Positions 40,227 to 48,096 of a DNA stretch of 64,000 nucleotides are shown here, one piece after another. The translations under genes and the position numbers were made by a program. The stretch is taken from NCBI GenBank assembly GCA_947497905.1, contig CANMIH010000003.1:124001-188000 (forward strand). Direction: 5' to 3'. Each line of letters begins with the position of its first letter. Positions within the stretch are counted from its first letter, which is position 1. The notes under the pieces were generated by a model. That model saw nothing but the letters and a program-made list of their open reading frames with translations. It made no database searches and had not been told where the DNA came from. Source of the stretch: an uncultured Pelagimonas sp. Lineage in GTDB: Bacteria > Pseudomonadota > Alphaproteobacteria > Rhodobacterales > Rhodobacteraceae.

Positions 40227-40305
40227 TCTTCCGGGGTACTGCAATAAATACTGTAACACTACAGCGTGTGTAGGGTTACACAAATAACTGCAGTACCCCG
40301 GAAGA
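40227..40305. repeat. Long nested hairpin
   Basis: Outer arms of 17 bp, TCTTCCGGGGTACTGCA (40227-40243) and its exact complement (40289-40305), extend by GGG/CCC with one bulge. Inside, TGTAAC-A-CTACA (40252-40263) pairs with TGTAG-G-GTTACA (40269-40280). About 79 nt in all. No gene is nearby in 39474-40357 (880 bp), so it is an independent structured or recombination-type site. Confidence 0.55.
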
Positions 40306-40357
40306 TCCCGAATGATTGCGGCAAAACATTCTGGGACTGCATGGGAGGCATTTCACC

Positions 40358-40569
40358 TTAAGTAATGTTCACCCGCCGCACGATCAAAGGTCAGGAGTTT
40401 GACGTCGCGGGCGTCAACATCGTCGTCGCGGTCAAGATCCAGCCCGAGGCGGGGCATGATATTGAATGGCCACGCCAAACTTGATCGCTCCGCCGGGGTC
40501 GTCTGGGTCGTTTACATAGCCGCCCTCGCGGGCGACGATGCTTTTTGCAATGCTAGTAACCCTGCCCAT
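40358..40569 (-). pseudogene. Endolysin (GH108) relic
   Basis: Very similar to the start of the endolysin gene at 25754-26365: VTSIAKSIVAREGGYVNDPD and so on. A one-base insertion shifts the frame after GVAI, and similarity stops after about 70 codons near 40358. The upstream dyad and hairpin are also present in decayed form (about 40570-40650). Part of a second Mu-like prophage. Confidence 0.85.
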
Positions 40570-40644
40570 AAGCCGCTCCGTTTGTCTCGGGCAAACGAAG
40601 CGACAGAGTTTTAGCTATGCCGCCTGACAGATGTCGGAGGGGGG

Positions 40645-41454
40645 CTATTCCTCGTCTGTGAGAAGTTCAGAGGCTTCTGAAATAAGCTGTCTAGCCAGTT
40701 CAAGATCTTCATCTGATATGGCCCCAACTGCGTTGTGAACCTCAGCAGAGTGCTGCCATTCGCTCAACATAAGACCGGCAGCTTCTTTACTGTAGCCCAG
40801 ATCCACAGCTTTTAACACTAATCTTAGGAGGTGAACCCACGTGGCAGCAAAAGAGAAAACCCACTCCCTCAACCCGTACAAATCGTTATCCGACTTGGCA
40901 TAATCGGCCACTGTCTTCTCACGATCCGCATGAAGCAAAATATTCAAATTTACGATATGGCTGTTAAATTGAACTAGCTGGACGTCTCCATCCGGCTCGG
41001 GATCAGATTTGGGAAAGATCAGGACAACTTTCTCGGCAGTATCCACTCTGAAATTTGCGTCTAGTCCATGTTTCCAGATACCCAATTGATCATAGTAGAT
41101 AGCGATAGCTTCAATTACCTCGGGCCGGGGCGCTAATCGCTCATCGAAGAAGTAACGAAGCCTATCATCTTTGCGAGTAGCCGTCGAAATTAAGTGATTT
41201 ATCCTTGCTTCCTTATGCGCCGCATCAATCTGTACATTCGCAGCATCAATCTGGGCTTGCATTTTCTTAAGGTTTGCCGCCGCCGCGATCACTGCAAACA
41301 CGCCTACAAGCGGAGCCAACCAAATTTCAACGCCGAGCGACAGAAGAAACTGAGACCAAGTCTGTTCGTCTGTCATCAAAAACCCCAATGAATATTGAAT
41401 TGTTTCAGAGGTCTGGGTGGCGACTTCGCCTACAAATTTGACAAAATCTAACAA
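40645..41454 (-). CDS. Membrane protein of unknown function, cargo gene of the relic prophage
   Basis: 269 aa. One membrane segment at about residues 45-60 (WLAPLVGVFAVIAAAANL), followed by a short coiled coil (KKMQAQIDAANVQIDAAHKE) and a helical cytoplasmic domain. I do not recognise it. The frame is intact although the phage genes around it have decayed, which suggests it is kept for host benefit. It occupies the same mor-endolysin slot as the FRG pair in the intact prophage. Confidence 0.65.
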   Translation of the reverse strand: MLDFVKFVGEVATQTSETIQYSLGFLMTDEQTWSQFLLSLGVEIWLAPLVGVFAVIAAAANLKKMQAQIDAANVQIDAAHKEARINHLISTATRKDDRLRYFFDERLAPRPEVIEAIAIYYDQLGIWKHGLDANFRVDTAEKVVLIFPKSDPEPDGDVQLVQFNSHIVNLNILLHADREKTVADYAKSDNDLYGLREWVFSFAATWVHLLRLVLKAVDLGYSKEAAGLMLSEWQHSAEVHNAVGAISDEDLELARQLISEASELLTDEE

Positions 41455-41539
41455 AAACGAATCTCCGTCTTAAAATTCGCTACCAGATGGCGGTAACTAA
41501 AGGAGGTTTGCACGACGAATAACCAACTATCTGCCAGCG

Positions 41540-41830
41540 TGTTGGCAGATAATCACAGGTTCAAGAACAGCTGTTCTTTGTCACGTAGTCGCGCGGTGGT
41601 GCGGCTCACCGTTTTAATGTGGACGCCCAGATGCGCTGCAATCTGTGATTGAATCATGTCCTCAAGATACAGTTCGGCAATGCGGGCCTTACGTCCCGCG
41701 GCGTTCGCAACATCACCGACGGAACAAGAAGGTCAGCAGGTCCGACGAGCTTGGCGATTTTCAACGCGTTTTCCTGCCCGAGCTTCTTAGTCAGCACACT
41801 ATCCGCCTTGACCACTTTAGGAATGTCGAT
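41540..41830 (-). pseudogene. mor relic (frameshifted)
   Basis: Minus-strand reading gives KLGQENALKIAKLVGPADLL, then a one-base frameshift, then GDVANAAGRKARIAELYLED, SQIAAHLGVHIKTVSRTTAR. These align with the Mor protein encoded at 29183-29563 (LVPCGDFAGNAGRK, SQIAEELDVHIRTVERTV). No start codon is retained. Confidence 0.8.
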
Positions 41831-41835
41831 TTAGA

Positions 41836-41910
41836 GGCCGCCGGAAACCGACTGCGATCTCCCATCGCGTCGAAGTCGAGCAGACCATGTCTTTGTACGG
41901 GCGCTTTGAG
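41836..41910 (-). pseudogene. gemA relic
   Basis: Minus strand encodes ARTKTW in one frame and GLLDFDAMGDR in another, matching FARTWGAALIDVDAMEDHG of the GemA protein at 29563-30003. Short, frameshifted, without start. It ends about 110 bp before rlmJ. Confidence 0.6.
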
Positions 41911-42018
41911 CGCGTCTCGGGCGCTCTTCCGCACAGTCAAATACAGATCGGTTTCAAACTTGCTCCTACAGGCCCCAACGTCCATACCCCTTGGGTCACC
42001 ATAGATCGCAGGTCTCTT

Positions 42019-42795
42019 ATGCTCTCGTACCAACATAGCTTTCATGCCGGCAATCTGGCGGATGTTCAGAAACACGCGTTGCTCGCGCAGGCGCTTGATT
42101 ATCTGACGCGCAAAGACAAACCGCTGTCCTATATCGAAACCCACGCCGGGCGGGGGCTTTATGATCTGGCGGGAGATGAGGCGCAGAAAACCGGAGAAGC
42201 GGCAAAGGGCATCGATATTGCCGAGAGCTGGTTTCCAAAGGACCACGCCTATCGCCGTGCCTTGACCTCGATCCGCGCGTTACATGGGGATACATCTTAC
42301 CCCGGCTCGCCTTTGATCGCCCAGACGCTGCTGCGCGACACAGATAAGCTGCATCTGGCGGAGCTGCATCCGCAGGAATATGCGGCCCTGCGCAGCAACC
42401 TGCGCGCACCCAACACCAAGATCTATCAGCAGGACGGGCTAGCGTTGGCGCAGAGCCTGTGCCCGCCCGACCCGCGCCGCGGGATGATGTTGATTGATCC
42501 CCCCTGGGAGGTGAAATCCGACTATGACACCATTCCGGTTCAGATGGGCAAACTCGCCCGGAAATGGAATGTAGGCATTCTGATGCTGTGGTATCCGATC
42601 CTAACCGATGGCTTGCATCACCCGATGCTGGACCGTCTGGACGAGATGTTTCCAGATGCGCTGCGTCATGAGGTGACATTTCCACCGGCCCGCAAAGGCC
42701 ATCGCATGACGGGATCCGGCATGTTCATCGTGAACCCGCCCTGGGGTCTGTCTGATTTCGCCAAATCCCTCTCACAGCGATTCGCGAAACTGTGA
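42019..42795 (+). CDS. rlmJ: 23S rRNA (adenine2030-N6)-methyltransferase RlmJ
   Basis: 258 aa from ATG 42019 (MLSYQHSFHAGNLADVQKH), the usual RlmJ start; longer upstream readings run into the relic prophage. Contains YIETHAGRGLYDL (SAM-binding), the catalytic MMLIDPPWE and a C-terminal TGSGMFIVNPPW. Methylates A2030 of 23S rRNA. Nearest intact host gene on this side of the prophage. Confidence 0.94.
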   Translation: MLSYQHSFHAGNLADVQKHALLAQALDYLTRKDKPLSYIETHAGRGLYDLAGDEAQKTGEAAKGIDIAESWFPKDHAYRRALTSIRALHGDTSYPGSPLIAQTLLRDTDKLHLAELHPQEYAALRSNLRAPNTKIYQQDGLALAQSLCPPDPRRGMMLIDPPWEVKSDYDTIPVQMGKLARKWNVGILMLWYPILTDGLHHPMLDRLDEMFPDALRHEVTFPPARKGHRMTGSGMFIVNPPWGLSDFAKSLSQRFAKL

Positions 42796-42888
42796 CGCAA
42801 CGGGCTTCACCTTTTCCTTGGAAGATCGCGTCTTTCTGCTATCCCTTGTAGAAACGCAGACGTGAACCACCAAATCAAGGAGAGGGCT

Positions 42889-43332
42889 ATGCTCGAAGGG
42901 TTAATGTCATTCTTTACGTCCAAGACACCAACGCCCGAGCCCTTGCCCGAGCCAGATGCCCGTCTGGCGCTTGGCACGCTGTTGGTCAGGGTGGCCATGG
43001 CCGACAAGGCCTATCTGTTTGAAGAGATTGAACAGATCGATCGCATTCTGGCGCAGGCCTATGATCTGAACCCCATTGAAGCCGCCAAGATGCGCGCCAC
43101 CTGTGAAAAGCTCGCCTTTACAATTGAAGACGACAATGAGATGGCGCAGTTGATCCGGGATTGTGTGGATTACGACCACCGCAAAGACAAAGTAGATGCG
43201 CTTTGGAAAGTGGTTCTGGCGGATGGCATCACCGACGATCGGGAGACCGCGGTTGTTCAGCTTGTAGAAGAGGTTCTGGGTGTAGAGCGCAGCGATTCTG
43301 AAGCCGCGCGCACCGCCGCCGTCATCCCCTGA
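42889..43332 (+). CDS. TerB-like protein 1
   Basis: 147 aa from ATG 42889 (AAGGAGAGGG just upstream). TerB/tellurite-resistance-type all-helical domain with conserved acidic positions: ARLALGTLLVRVAMADKAYL, EEIEQIDRI and KVVLADGITDDRE. These proteins bind metal ions and appear in stress systems. Tandem with a paralogue at 43381. Confidence 0.85.
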   Translation: MLEGLMSFFTSKTPTPEPLPEPDARLALGTLLVRVAMADKAYLFEEIEQIDRILAQAYDLNPIEAAKMRATCEKLAFTIEDDNEMAQLIRDCVDYDHRKDKVDALWKVVLADGITDDRETAVVQLVEEVLGVERSDSEAARTAAVIP

Positions 43333-43380
43333 GGCCATCCTAGGTTTGCGCCTGCACTCGGGCGCGCCTATATCCCCCTT

Positions 43381-43818
43381 ATGTTTGCAGATTTCCTGTC
43401 GCGCTTGGTGCGCCCCGATCCTGATCCTTTGACCGAAGGCGACGCGCGGTTGGCTTTGACCGCTCTGTTGGTGCGCGTAGCGCGGTCCGACGACAGTTAT
43501 GACGTCGAAGAAACCACCCGCATCGACCGCATCACCGCAGCGCGGTATGGGATGTCCCCCTTTGAAGCGACACAGCTGCGCGGGGAGGCAGAGGTGCTCG
43601 AATCTGAGGCGCCCGACACGGTGCGCTTCACCCGTGCGATCAAAGATACCGTTGCTCTTGAAGACCGAATCGCGGTGATCGAAGCCCTGTGGCAGGTGGT
43701 TCTGGCGGATGGCGTGCGGGACGTCGAAGAAGACGCGCTCTTGCGTTTGGTCGCAAAATTGCTTGGGGTGAGCGACATCGAGTCAAACAAAGCCCGCAAA
43801 CGAATCGAGAGCCAATGA
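43381..43818 (+). CDS. TerB-like protein 2
   Basis: 145 aa paralogue of the preceding product: ARLALTALLVRVARSDDSYD, EETTRIDRI, QVVLADGVRDVEEDALLR. Starts 48 bp after it, and its stop overlaps the next gene (ATGA), so the three probably form an operon. Function unknown beyond the TerB fold. Confidence 0.85.
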   Translation: MFADFLSRLVRPDPDPLTEGDARLALTALLVRVARSDDSYDVEETTRIDRITAARYGMSPFEATQLRGEAEVLESEAPDTVRFTRAIKDTVALEDRIAVIEALWQVVLADGVRDVEEDALLRLVAKLLGVSDIESNKARKRIESQ

Positions 43819-44552
43819 TAGCCACCCTGCCGATGTACGACCGCCCCGAGCTTATCGAAGCACATGATGCGCTCTGGGCGTCGGTTCGGTCTCAATTGGG
43901 ACAAGGGCCCGATCACCTGACCCGCGACGGAGACCTTTGGGAGATGTGGCAATCCCCTGATCTGTTGCTCGCCCAGACCTGCGGATTGCCATTCCGAGCC
44001 GTATTGCACGATCAGGTCACCTTGGTTGGCAGCCCAGATTACGGCCTCCCTGGCTGCGCCCCCGGATACTACAATTCAGTTTTCATCGCCCATGTCGACA
44101 GCGACATCCACCAGCTGAAAGATATTGAGAAACAAAAGATTGCGGTGAATGAGCCGCTGTCTCAGTCAGGATGGTCTGCCCCTTATGAAGAGACAAAAGC
44201 GCAGGGTATCACGCTCGGTTCTGTGCATCTGAGCGGCGCCCATCGGGCCTCGGCCCTGGCAGTTGCAGAAGGTCATGCGGCGACGGCGGCCATTGACGCC
44301 CACACGTGGCGCTTGGTGCAAAGATATGAGCCCTGGGCCAAATCTCTGCGCGAGATCACCCGCACCACGCCAACACCGGCCCTGCCCTTCATCACCAACC
44401 AGCCCCATCTGACACAGGATCTGTTTCAGGCGTTGAGATCCGCAATTTCAGCTATTTCTGTAGAACATCGTGACCTTCTGGGCCTGAAAGGCATTGTAGC
44501 TATCCCAGAAGCGGAGTATCTGGCGCTTCCGCTTCCCCCTGAAGTAGACTAA
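43815..44552 (+). CDS. PhnD-like periplasmic-binding-fold protein without signal peptide
   Basis: 245 aa from ATG 43815. Resembles the ABC phosphate/phosphonate substrate-binding family: WQSPDLLLAQTCGLPF, the PGCAPGYYNSVFIAH strand, LKDIEKQKIAVNEPLSQSG and a HRASALAVAEGHAATAAIDA hinge (quoted in part). No signal peptide is visible, and the nearby ABC importer has its own binding protein, so it may act in the cytoplasm. Translationally coupled to TerB 2. Confidence 0.75.
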   Translation: MIATLPMYDRPELIEAHDALWASVRSQLGQGPDHLTRDGDLWEMWQSPDLLLAQTCGLPFRAVLHDQVTLVGSPDYGLPGCAPGYYNSVFIAHVDSDIHQLKDIEKQKIAVNEPLSQSGWSAPYEETKAQGITLGSVHLSGAHRASALAVAEGHAATAAIDAHTWRLVQRYEPWAKSLREITRTTPTPALPFITNQPHLTQDLFQALRSAISAISVEHRDLLGLKGIVAIPEAEYLALPLPPEVD

Positions 44553-44564
44553 CCCTCGGCTAAA

Positions 44565-44583
44565 TTTGGATTTTGTATCCAAA
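44565..44583. promoter_or_regulatory. Palindrome before the ABC transporter operon
   Basis: TTTGGAT, 5 nt, ATCCAAA: a 7-bp inverted repeat 84 bp before the transporter ATPase start. Candidate operator or weak terminator of the preceding gene. Confidence 0.4.
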
Positions 44584-44667
44584 CCCGACGTCAACAGGGA
44601 ATTCTCCGTTGCATCCTGTTAAAATTTCGTCATCCTGCCGCCCAAGCAATAACTGTTCAGGCCTACC

Positions 44668-45444
44668 GTGACCGATCAAAGCCCCGTCATCGAAATTCGC
44701 GACCTTCACAAATCTTATGGTGAGCTGGAGGTCCTCAAAGGCGTCGATATATCTGCCAAAAAAGGCGATGTTGTTTCGCTGATTGGGTCATCGGGATCCG
44801 GAAAATCCACGTTGCTGCGCTGCTGCAATTTGCTGGAAGACAGCCAGCAGGGTGAAATCCTGTTTAAAAATGAACCTGTGAGCTGGCGTGGGACCGGGTT
44901 GAACCGCCATCCGGCGGACCCCAAGCAGGTTTTGCGCATTCGCACCAATCTTTCGATGGTGTTTCAGCAGTTCAATCTCTGGGCTCACATGACAATCCTG
45001 CAAAACGTCATGGAAGCACCGGTCACTGTTCTCGGTCGGGACAAGGCCGAGGTTGAAGCCAAGGCGCGGCAGTATCTCGACAAAGTGGGGATCGGCGACA
45101 AATGCGACGTCTATCCCGCCCAGCTTTCTGGCGGCCAGCAACAGCGCGCGGCGATTGCCCGTGGCCTGTGCATGGAACCCGAAGCCCTGCTGTTTGACGA
45201 ACCCACAAGCGCGCTGGACCCGGAACTCGAGCAGGAAGTGATCAAAGTGATCAAAGATCTTGCTGCGGAAGGGCGTACCATGCTCATCGTGACCCATGAC
45301 ATGAAAATGGCCGCAGATATCTCAAGCCACGTTGTGTTCCTTCACAAAGGCCTGATTGAAGAAGAAGGCGCTCCGGATGCCCTGTTTGGAAATCCCAAAA
45401 GCGAACGCCTCAAGCAATTCCTCTCTGCCACAGTTCACGCATAA
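44668..45444 (+). CDS. Amino acid ABC transporter ATPase (HisP/GlnQ type)
   Basis: 258 aa, GTG start. Walker [12 protein letters not shown] near residue 41, Q-loop, signature [15 protein letters not shown] near 155, Walker [15 protein letters not shown] and H-loop VTHDM. Belongs to the polar amino acid/opine uptake family. First gene of an importer operon with the binding protein and two permeases. Confidence 0.95.
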   Translation: MTDQSPVIEIRDLHKSYGELEVLKGVDISAKKGDVVSLIGSSGSGKSTLLRCCNLLEDSQQGEILFKNEPVSWRGTGLNRHPADPKQVLRIRTNLSMVFQQFNLWAHMTILQNVMEAPVTVLGRDKAEVEAKARQYLDKVGIGDKCDVYPAQLSGGQQQRAAIARGLCMEPEALLFDEPTSALDPELEQEVIKVIKDLAAEGRTMLIVTHDMKMAADISSHVVFLHKGLIEEEGAPDALFGNPKSERLKQFLSATVHA

Positions 45445-45500
45445 CGCGGATCTGAGCACTGAGATTTAAGACCCAACAAAAAACCAAAGGGGAGCTAACT

Positions 45501-46208
45501 ATGAAAAACTTGATCCTGACCACCGCAGCCCTGGCACTGACCGCTGGCGCCGCAATGGCCGAAACCGTTCGTCTGGGAACCGAGGGCGCCTACCCTCCCT
45601 ACAACTTCCTGAACGATGCCGGTGAAGTAGACGGCTTTGAGCGCGAGCTGGGTGATGAGCTGTGCAAACGCGCTGAGCTTGAGTGCACCTGGGTCACCAA
45701 CGACTGGGATTCGATCATCCCGAACCTGACTTCGGGCAACTACGACGCGATCATCGCCGGCATGTCGATCACCGAAGCGCGCGAAGAGCTGGTTGACTTC
45801 ACCCAAGGCTACACTCAGCCCTCGCCATCGGCCTACGCCGGTCTGACCGAAGGTCTTGACGTGAAAAATGCTGTGATCGCAGCTCAGGCTTCGACCATCC
45901 AGTCGGCGCATGTTGCTGAAACCGGCGCAACTCTGGTTGAATTCCCAACCCCAGACGAAACCGTTGCTGCGGTTCAGTCGGGCGAAGTGGATGCGGTTCT
46001 GTCCGACAAAGACTTCCTGGTACCGATCGTTGCAGAAACCGATCTGATGTTCCTGGAAGAGGTCCGTCTTGGCGGTGGCATCGGCATGGCATTCCGTGAA
46101 TCGGATGACGAGCTGCGCGGCAAATTCGATGCGGCCATCGCTTCGATGAAAGAAGACGGCTCGCTGAACGCGATGCTGGACAAGTGGGAAATCGAAGGCA
46201 AATTCTGA
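45501..46208 (+). CDS. Periplasmic substrate-binding protein, SBP family 3
   Basis: 235 aa with a signal peptide (MKNLILTTAALALTAGAAMA, cleavage after AMA). Family 3 features: LGTEGAYPPYNFLNDAGEV, DWDSIIPNLTSGNYDAIIAG, MSITEAREELVDFTQGY. Binds amino acids, opines or polyamine-like amino compounds. GGGGAG ribosome binding site. Followed by a terminator, giving excess binding protein over permeases. Confidence 0.94.
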   Translation: MKNLILTTAALALTAGAAMAETVRLGTEGAYPPYNFLNDAGEVDGFERELGDELCKRAELECTWVTNDWDSIIPNLTSGNYDAIIAGMSITEAREELVDFTQGYTQPSPSAYAGLTEGLDVKNAVIAAQASTIQSAHVAETGATLVEFPTPDETVAAVQSGEVDAVLSDKDFLVPIVAETDLMFLEEVRLGGGIGMAFRESDDELRGKFDAAIASMKEDGSLNAMLDKWEIEGKF

Positions 46209-46233
46209 TTGCCTTGAGCATTTCTTGATCTTT

Positions 46234-46262
46234 GGGACAGGGCTCGCCCTGTCCCTTTCCCT
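46234..46262 (+). terminator. Intercistronic terminator after the binding-protein gene
   Basis: GGGACAGGG (46234-46242), CTCG loop, CCCTGTCCC (46247-46255), then TTTCCCTTT. Likely partial terminator or 3' stabiliser. Confidence 0.75.
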
Positions 46263-46341
46263 TTCCCCACCCGCGTTCCGTGCTGGAGACGCGCACTAAG
46301 GTAAGAGGCCCACCATTTTTTCTTATTGCTCTGACCCCGCC

Positions 46342-47196
46342 GTGTTGGAAGGTCTGCAGTGGCTTAGCTGCTACCTGACCACCGGCAAGCATATGGGCTT
46401 TTACGTGTCCTTTGGCACGGTGCTCTTGCTTTTGGCCATCACTGCGCCTGTGGCGCTTGGATTTGGCTTTGGTGCTGCCATGCTGTCACGGGCGCGCATC
46501 GCCCCGATCTCATGGATCGGCAAAGGCTATATCGCAGCGGTGCGTGGTGTCCCTGACATCGCCTTTTTCCTATTCTTTGTCATCGCCTTGGATCAGGGCA
46601 TCGAATGGCTGCTGCATCAGGCCCGTTGCCCCGAGTGGACCGACCCTATCCGTCAGGGCAATGATTTTGTTGTCTGTGACATTGCCAAAATGCCCCTAGG
46701 TACCTCTCCGCAATGGATCCATGAAACCTATGGGTTTGCTTTGGCGGTTTTGACCTTTGCCATCGTGTTTGGCGCCTTCGCAGGCAATGTGCTTTACGGC
46801 GCAATGAATTCCGTACCACGTGGTCAGATCGAAACCGCCGAAGCCTATGGCATGACCCATCGTCAGGCATTCTGGCGTATTCTGGTGCCGCAGATGTGGG
46901 TTTACGCCCTCCCCGGCCTGTCGAACCTCTGGATGGTCCTGATCAAGGCCACACCGCTCCTGTTCCTGCTGGGTGTTGAAGACATCGTCTATTGGGCGCG
47001 CGAGCTTGGCGGCTCGAAAATGGCCCGCTTTACCGACTATCCGCACGGAGACTGGCGGATGTGGTATTTCCTTGTCCTGCTGGTGTTCTACCTCGCCTTC
47101 ACCCGTGTGTCTGAGATTGTTCTAGCCCGGATCACCACCAAACTGTCCCACGGTCAGGCGACCGTCGGTGGCGAAGCGCAGAGGAAAGCGGCATGA
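46342..47196 (+). CDS. ABC transporter permease (HisQ type)
   Basis: 284 aa with about five membrane segments. Contains the inner-membrane-component signature ETAEAYGMTHRQAFWRILVPQ (EAA loop contacting the ATPase; quoted in part). Probably forms the pore with the next gene's product. Overlaps that gene by 4 bases. Confidence 0.92.
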   Translation: MLEGLQWLSCYLTTGKHMGFYVSFGTVLLLLAITAPVALGFGFGAAMLSRARIAPISWIGKGYIAAVRGVPDIAFFLFFVIALDQGIEWLLHQARCPEWTDPIRQGNDFVVCDIAKMPLGTSPQWIHETYGFALAVLTFAIVFGAFAGNVLYGAMNSVPRGQIETAEAYGMTHRQAFWRILVPQMWVYALPGLSNLWMVLIKATPLLFLLGVEDIVYWARELGGSKMARFTDYPHGDWRMWYFLVLLVFYLAFTRVSEIVLARITTKLSHGQATVGGEAQRKAA

Positions 47197-47999
47197 GTTG
47201 TTGGGAGACGGTCCAAAAATACGCCTTTCAGTCCATCGGCTATGGCGAACGCGTTCTACCGCGCACTGACATCACCCTCTGCGATCAGTTCACCCTGATT
47301 GGCTCGGGCATGATCATGAACCTTTACTTTGGCCTGCTTGCCGTCAGCTTTGGCTTTCTCTTTGCCAATGCTCTGGCCATGGCGAAGTTTTCCGGTGGCC
47401 CGGTCACGCGCAAAGCCGCTGAGTGGTTCATTTTCTTGTTCCGTGGGTCGCCGCTGTTCATCCAGTTCTTCTTTGCATACTTCCTGTTTCTCAATCTCAA
47501 AGGCGTGTCGCCGGTCTTTGGCCCGTTGAGCGCAGCCTGGTTGGGCGCATTGGTGGTGCTGTTCCTGAACACCGCTGCCTATTCCGGTGAAATCTTCTAC
47601 GGCGCGCTCCTGTCGATCCCGCGCGGAGACATGGAATCGGCCGACGCCTATGGGTTCTCAGGATGGAAGAAGTTCCGCAAGATCACCTGGCCCACCATGA
47701 TGCGGCTCGCCTGGCCCGCCTATACCAACGAGGCCATCTTCCTGTTCCACGCCACAACGCTTGTGTTCTTCTCAGGGTTCCCCGTCTGGCGACAACAGGG
47801 CGACGCATTGTATTATGCGAAATATATCGCGGACAAAACGTTTAACCCCTTCGTGCCCTATCCGATCCTTGCCGGGTACTTCATCCTGTTGACGCTGGTT
47901 GTGATCTGGATTTTCGGCGTGGCCAACAAACGCCTGAACCGGCATTTGCCTCAGGCCAAACGGCCCAAAATCAGATATCGTCCAAAGATGATCAGATAA
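47193..47999 (+). CDS. ABC transporter permease (HisM type)
   Basis: 268 aa, about five membrane segments. EAA loop: MESADAYGFSGWKKFRKITW. FIFLFRGSPLFIQFFFAYF near 80 is the family RGTPL-type motif. Second permease of the importer. The operon ends in a hairpin at about 48008-48031. Confidence 0.92.
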   Translation: MSCWETVQKYAFQSIGYGERVLPRTDITLCDQFTLIGSGMIMNLYFGLLAVSFGFLFANALAMAKFSGGPVTRKAAEWFIFLFRGSPLFIQFFFAYFLFLNLKGVSPVFGPLSAAWLGALVVLFLNTAAYSGEIFYGALLSIPRGDMESADAYGFSGWKKFRKITWPTMMRLAWPAYTNEAIFLFHATTLVFFSGFPVWRQQGDALYYAKYIADKTFNPFVPYPILAGYFILLTLVVIWIFGVANKRLNRHLPQAKRPKIRYRPKMIR

Positions 48000-48007
48000 T
48001 CGAAACT

Positions 48008-48036
48008 GGCGGCCCTCGGGTCGCCTTTTTCTTTTC
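48008..48036 (+). terminator. Terminator of the ABC importer operon
   Basis: GGCGGCC/GGTCGCC stem followed by TTTTTCTTTT. Confidence 0.75.
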
Positions 48037-48067
48037 TCCCTTGCCAGGATGCAATTTGTCGGGCTAT

Positions 48068-48088
48068 CCTAAATTTGATCAAATTAGG
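48068..48088. promoter_or_regulatory. Palindromic operator before the glutamine synthetase operon
   Basis: CCTAA-A-TTTGATCAAA-T-TAGG, near-perfect 21-bp palindrome overlapping the ribosome binding site (TAGGAG) of the gene at 48097. TTTGATCAAA cores are typical of helix-turn-helix catabolic regulators; the regulator is not in the window. Confidence 0.55.
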
Positions 48089-48096
48089 AGATACCC

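Larger units (their letters stand above)
40358..41910 (-). mobile_element. Remnant of a second Mu-like prophage
   Basis: Reading on the minus strand: gemA relic, frameshifted mor, an intact cargo gene, truncated endolysin. The order and spacing equal those of the intact prophage (gemA - mor - cargo - endolysin at 30.0-25.8 kb), but the cargo gene is different. The edges are where similarity stops and are approximate. Confidence 0.75.
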
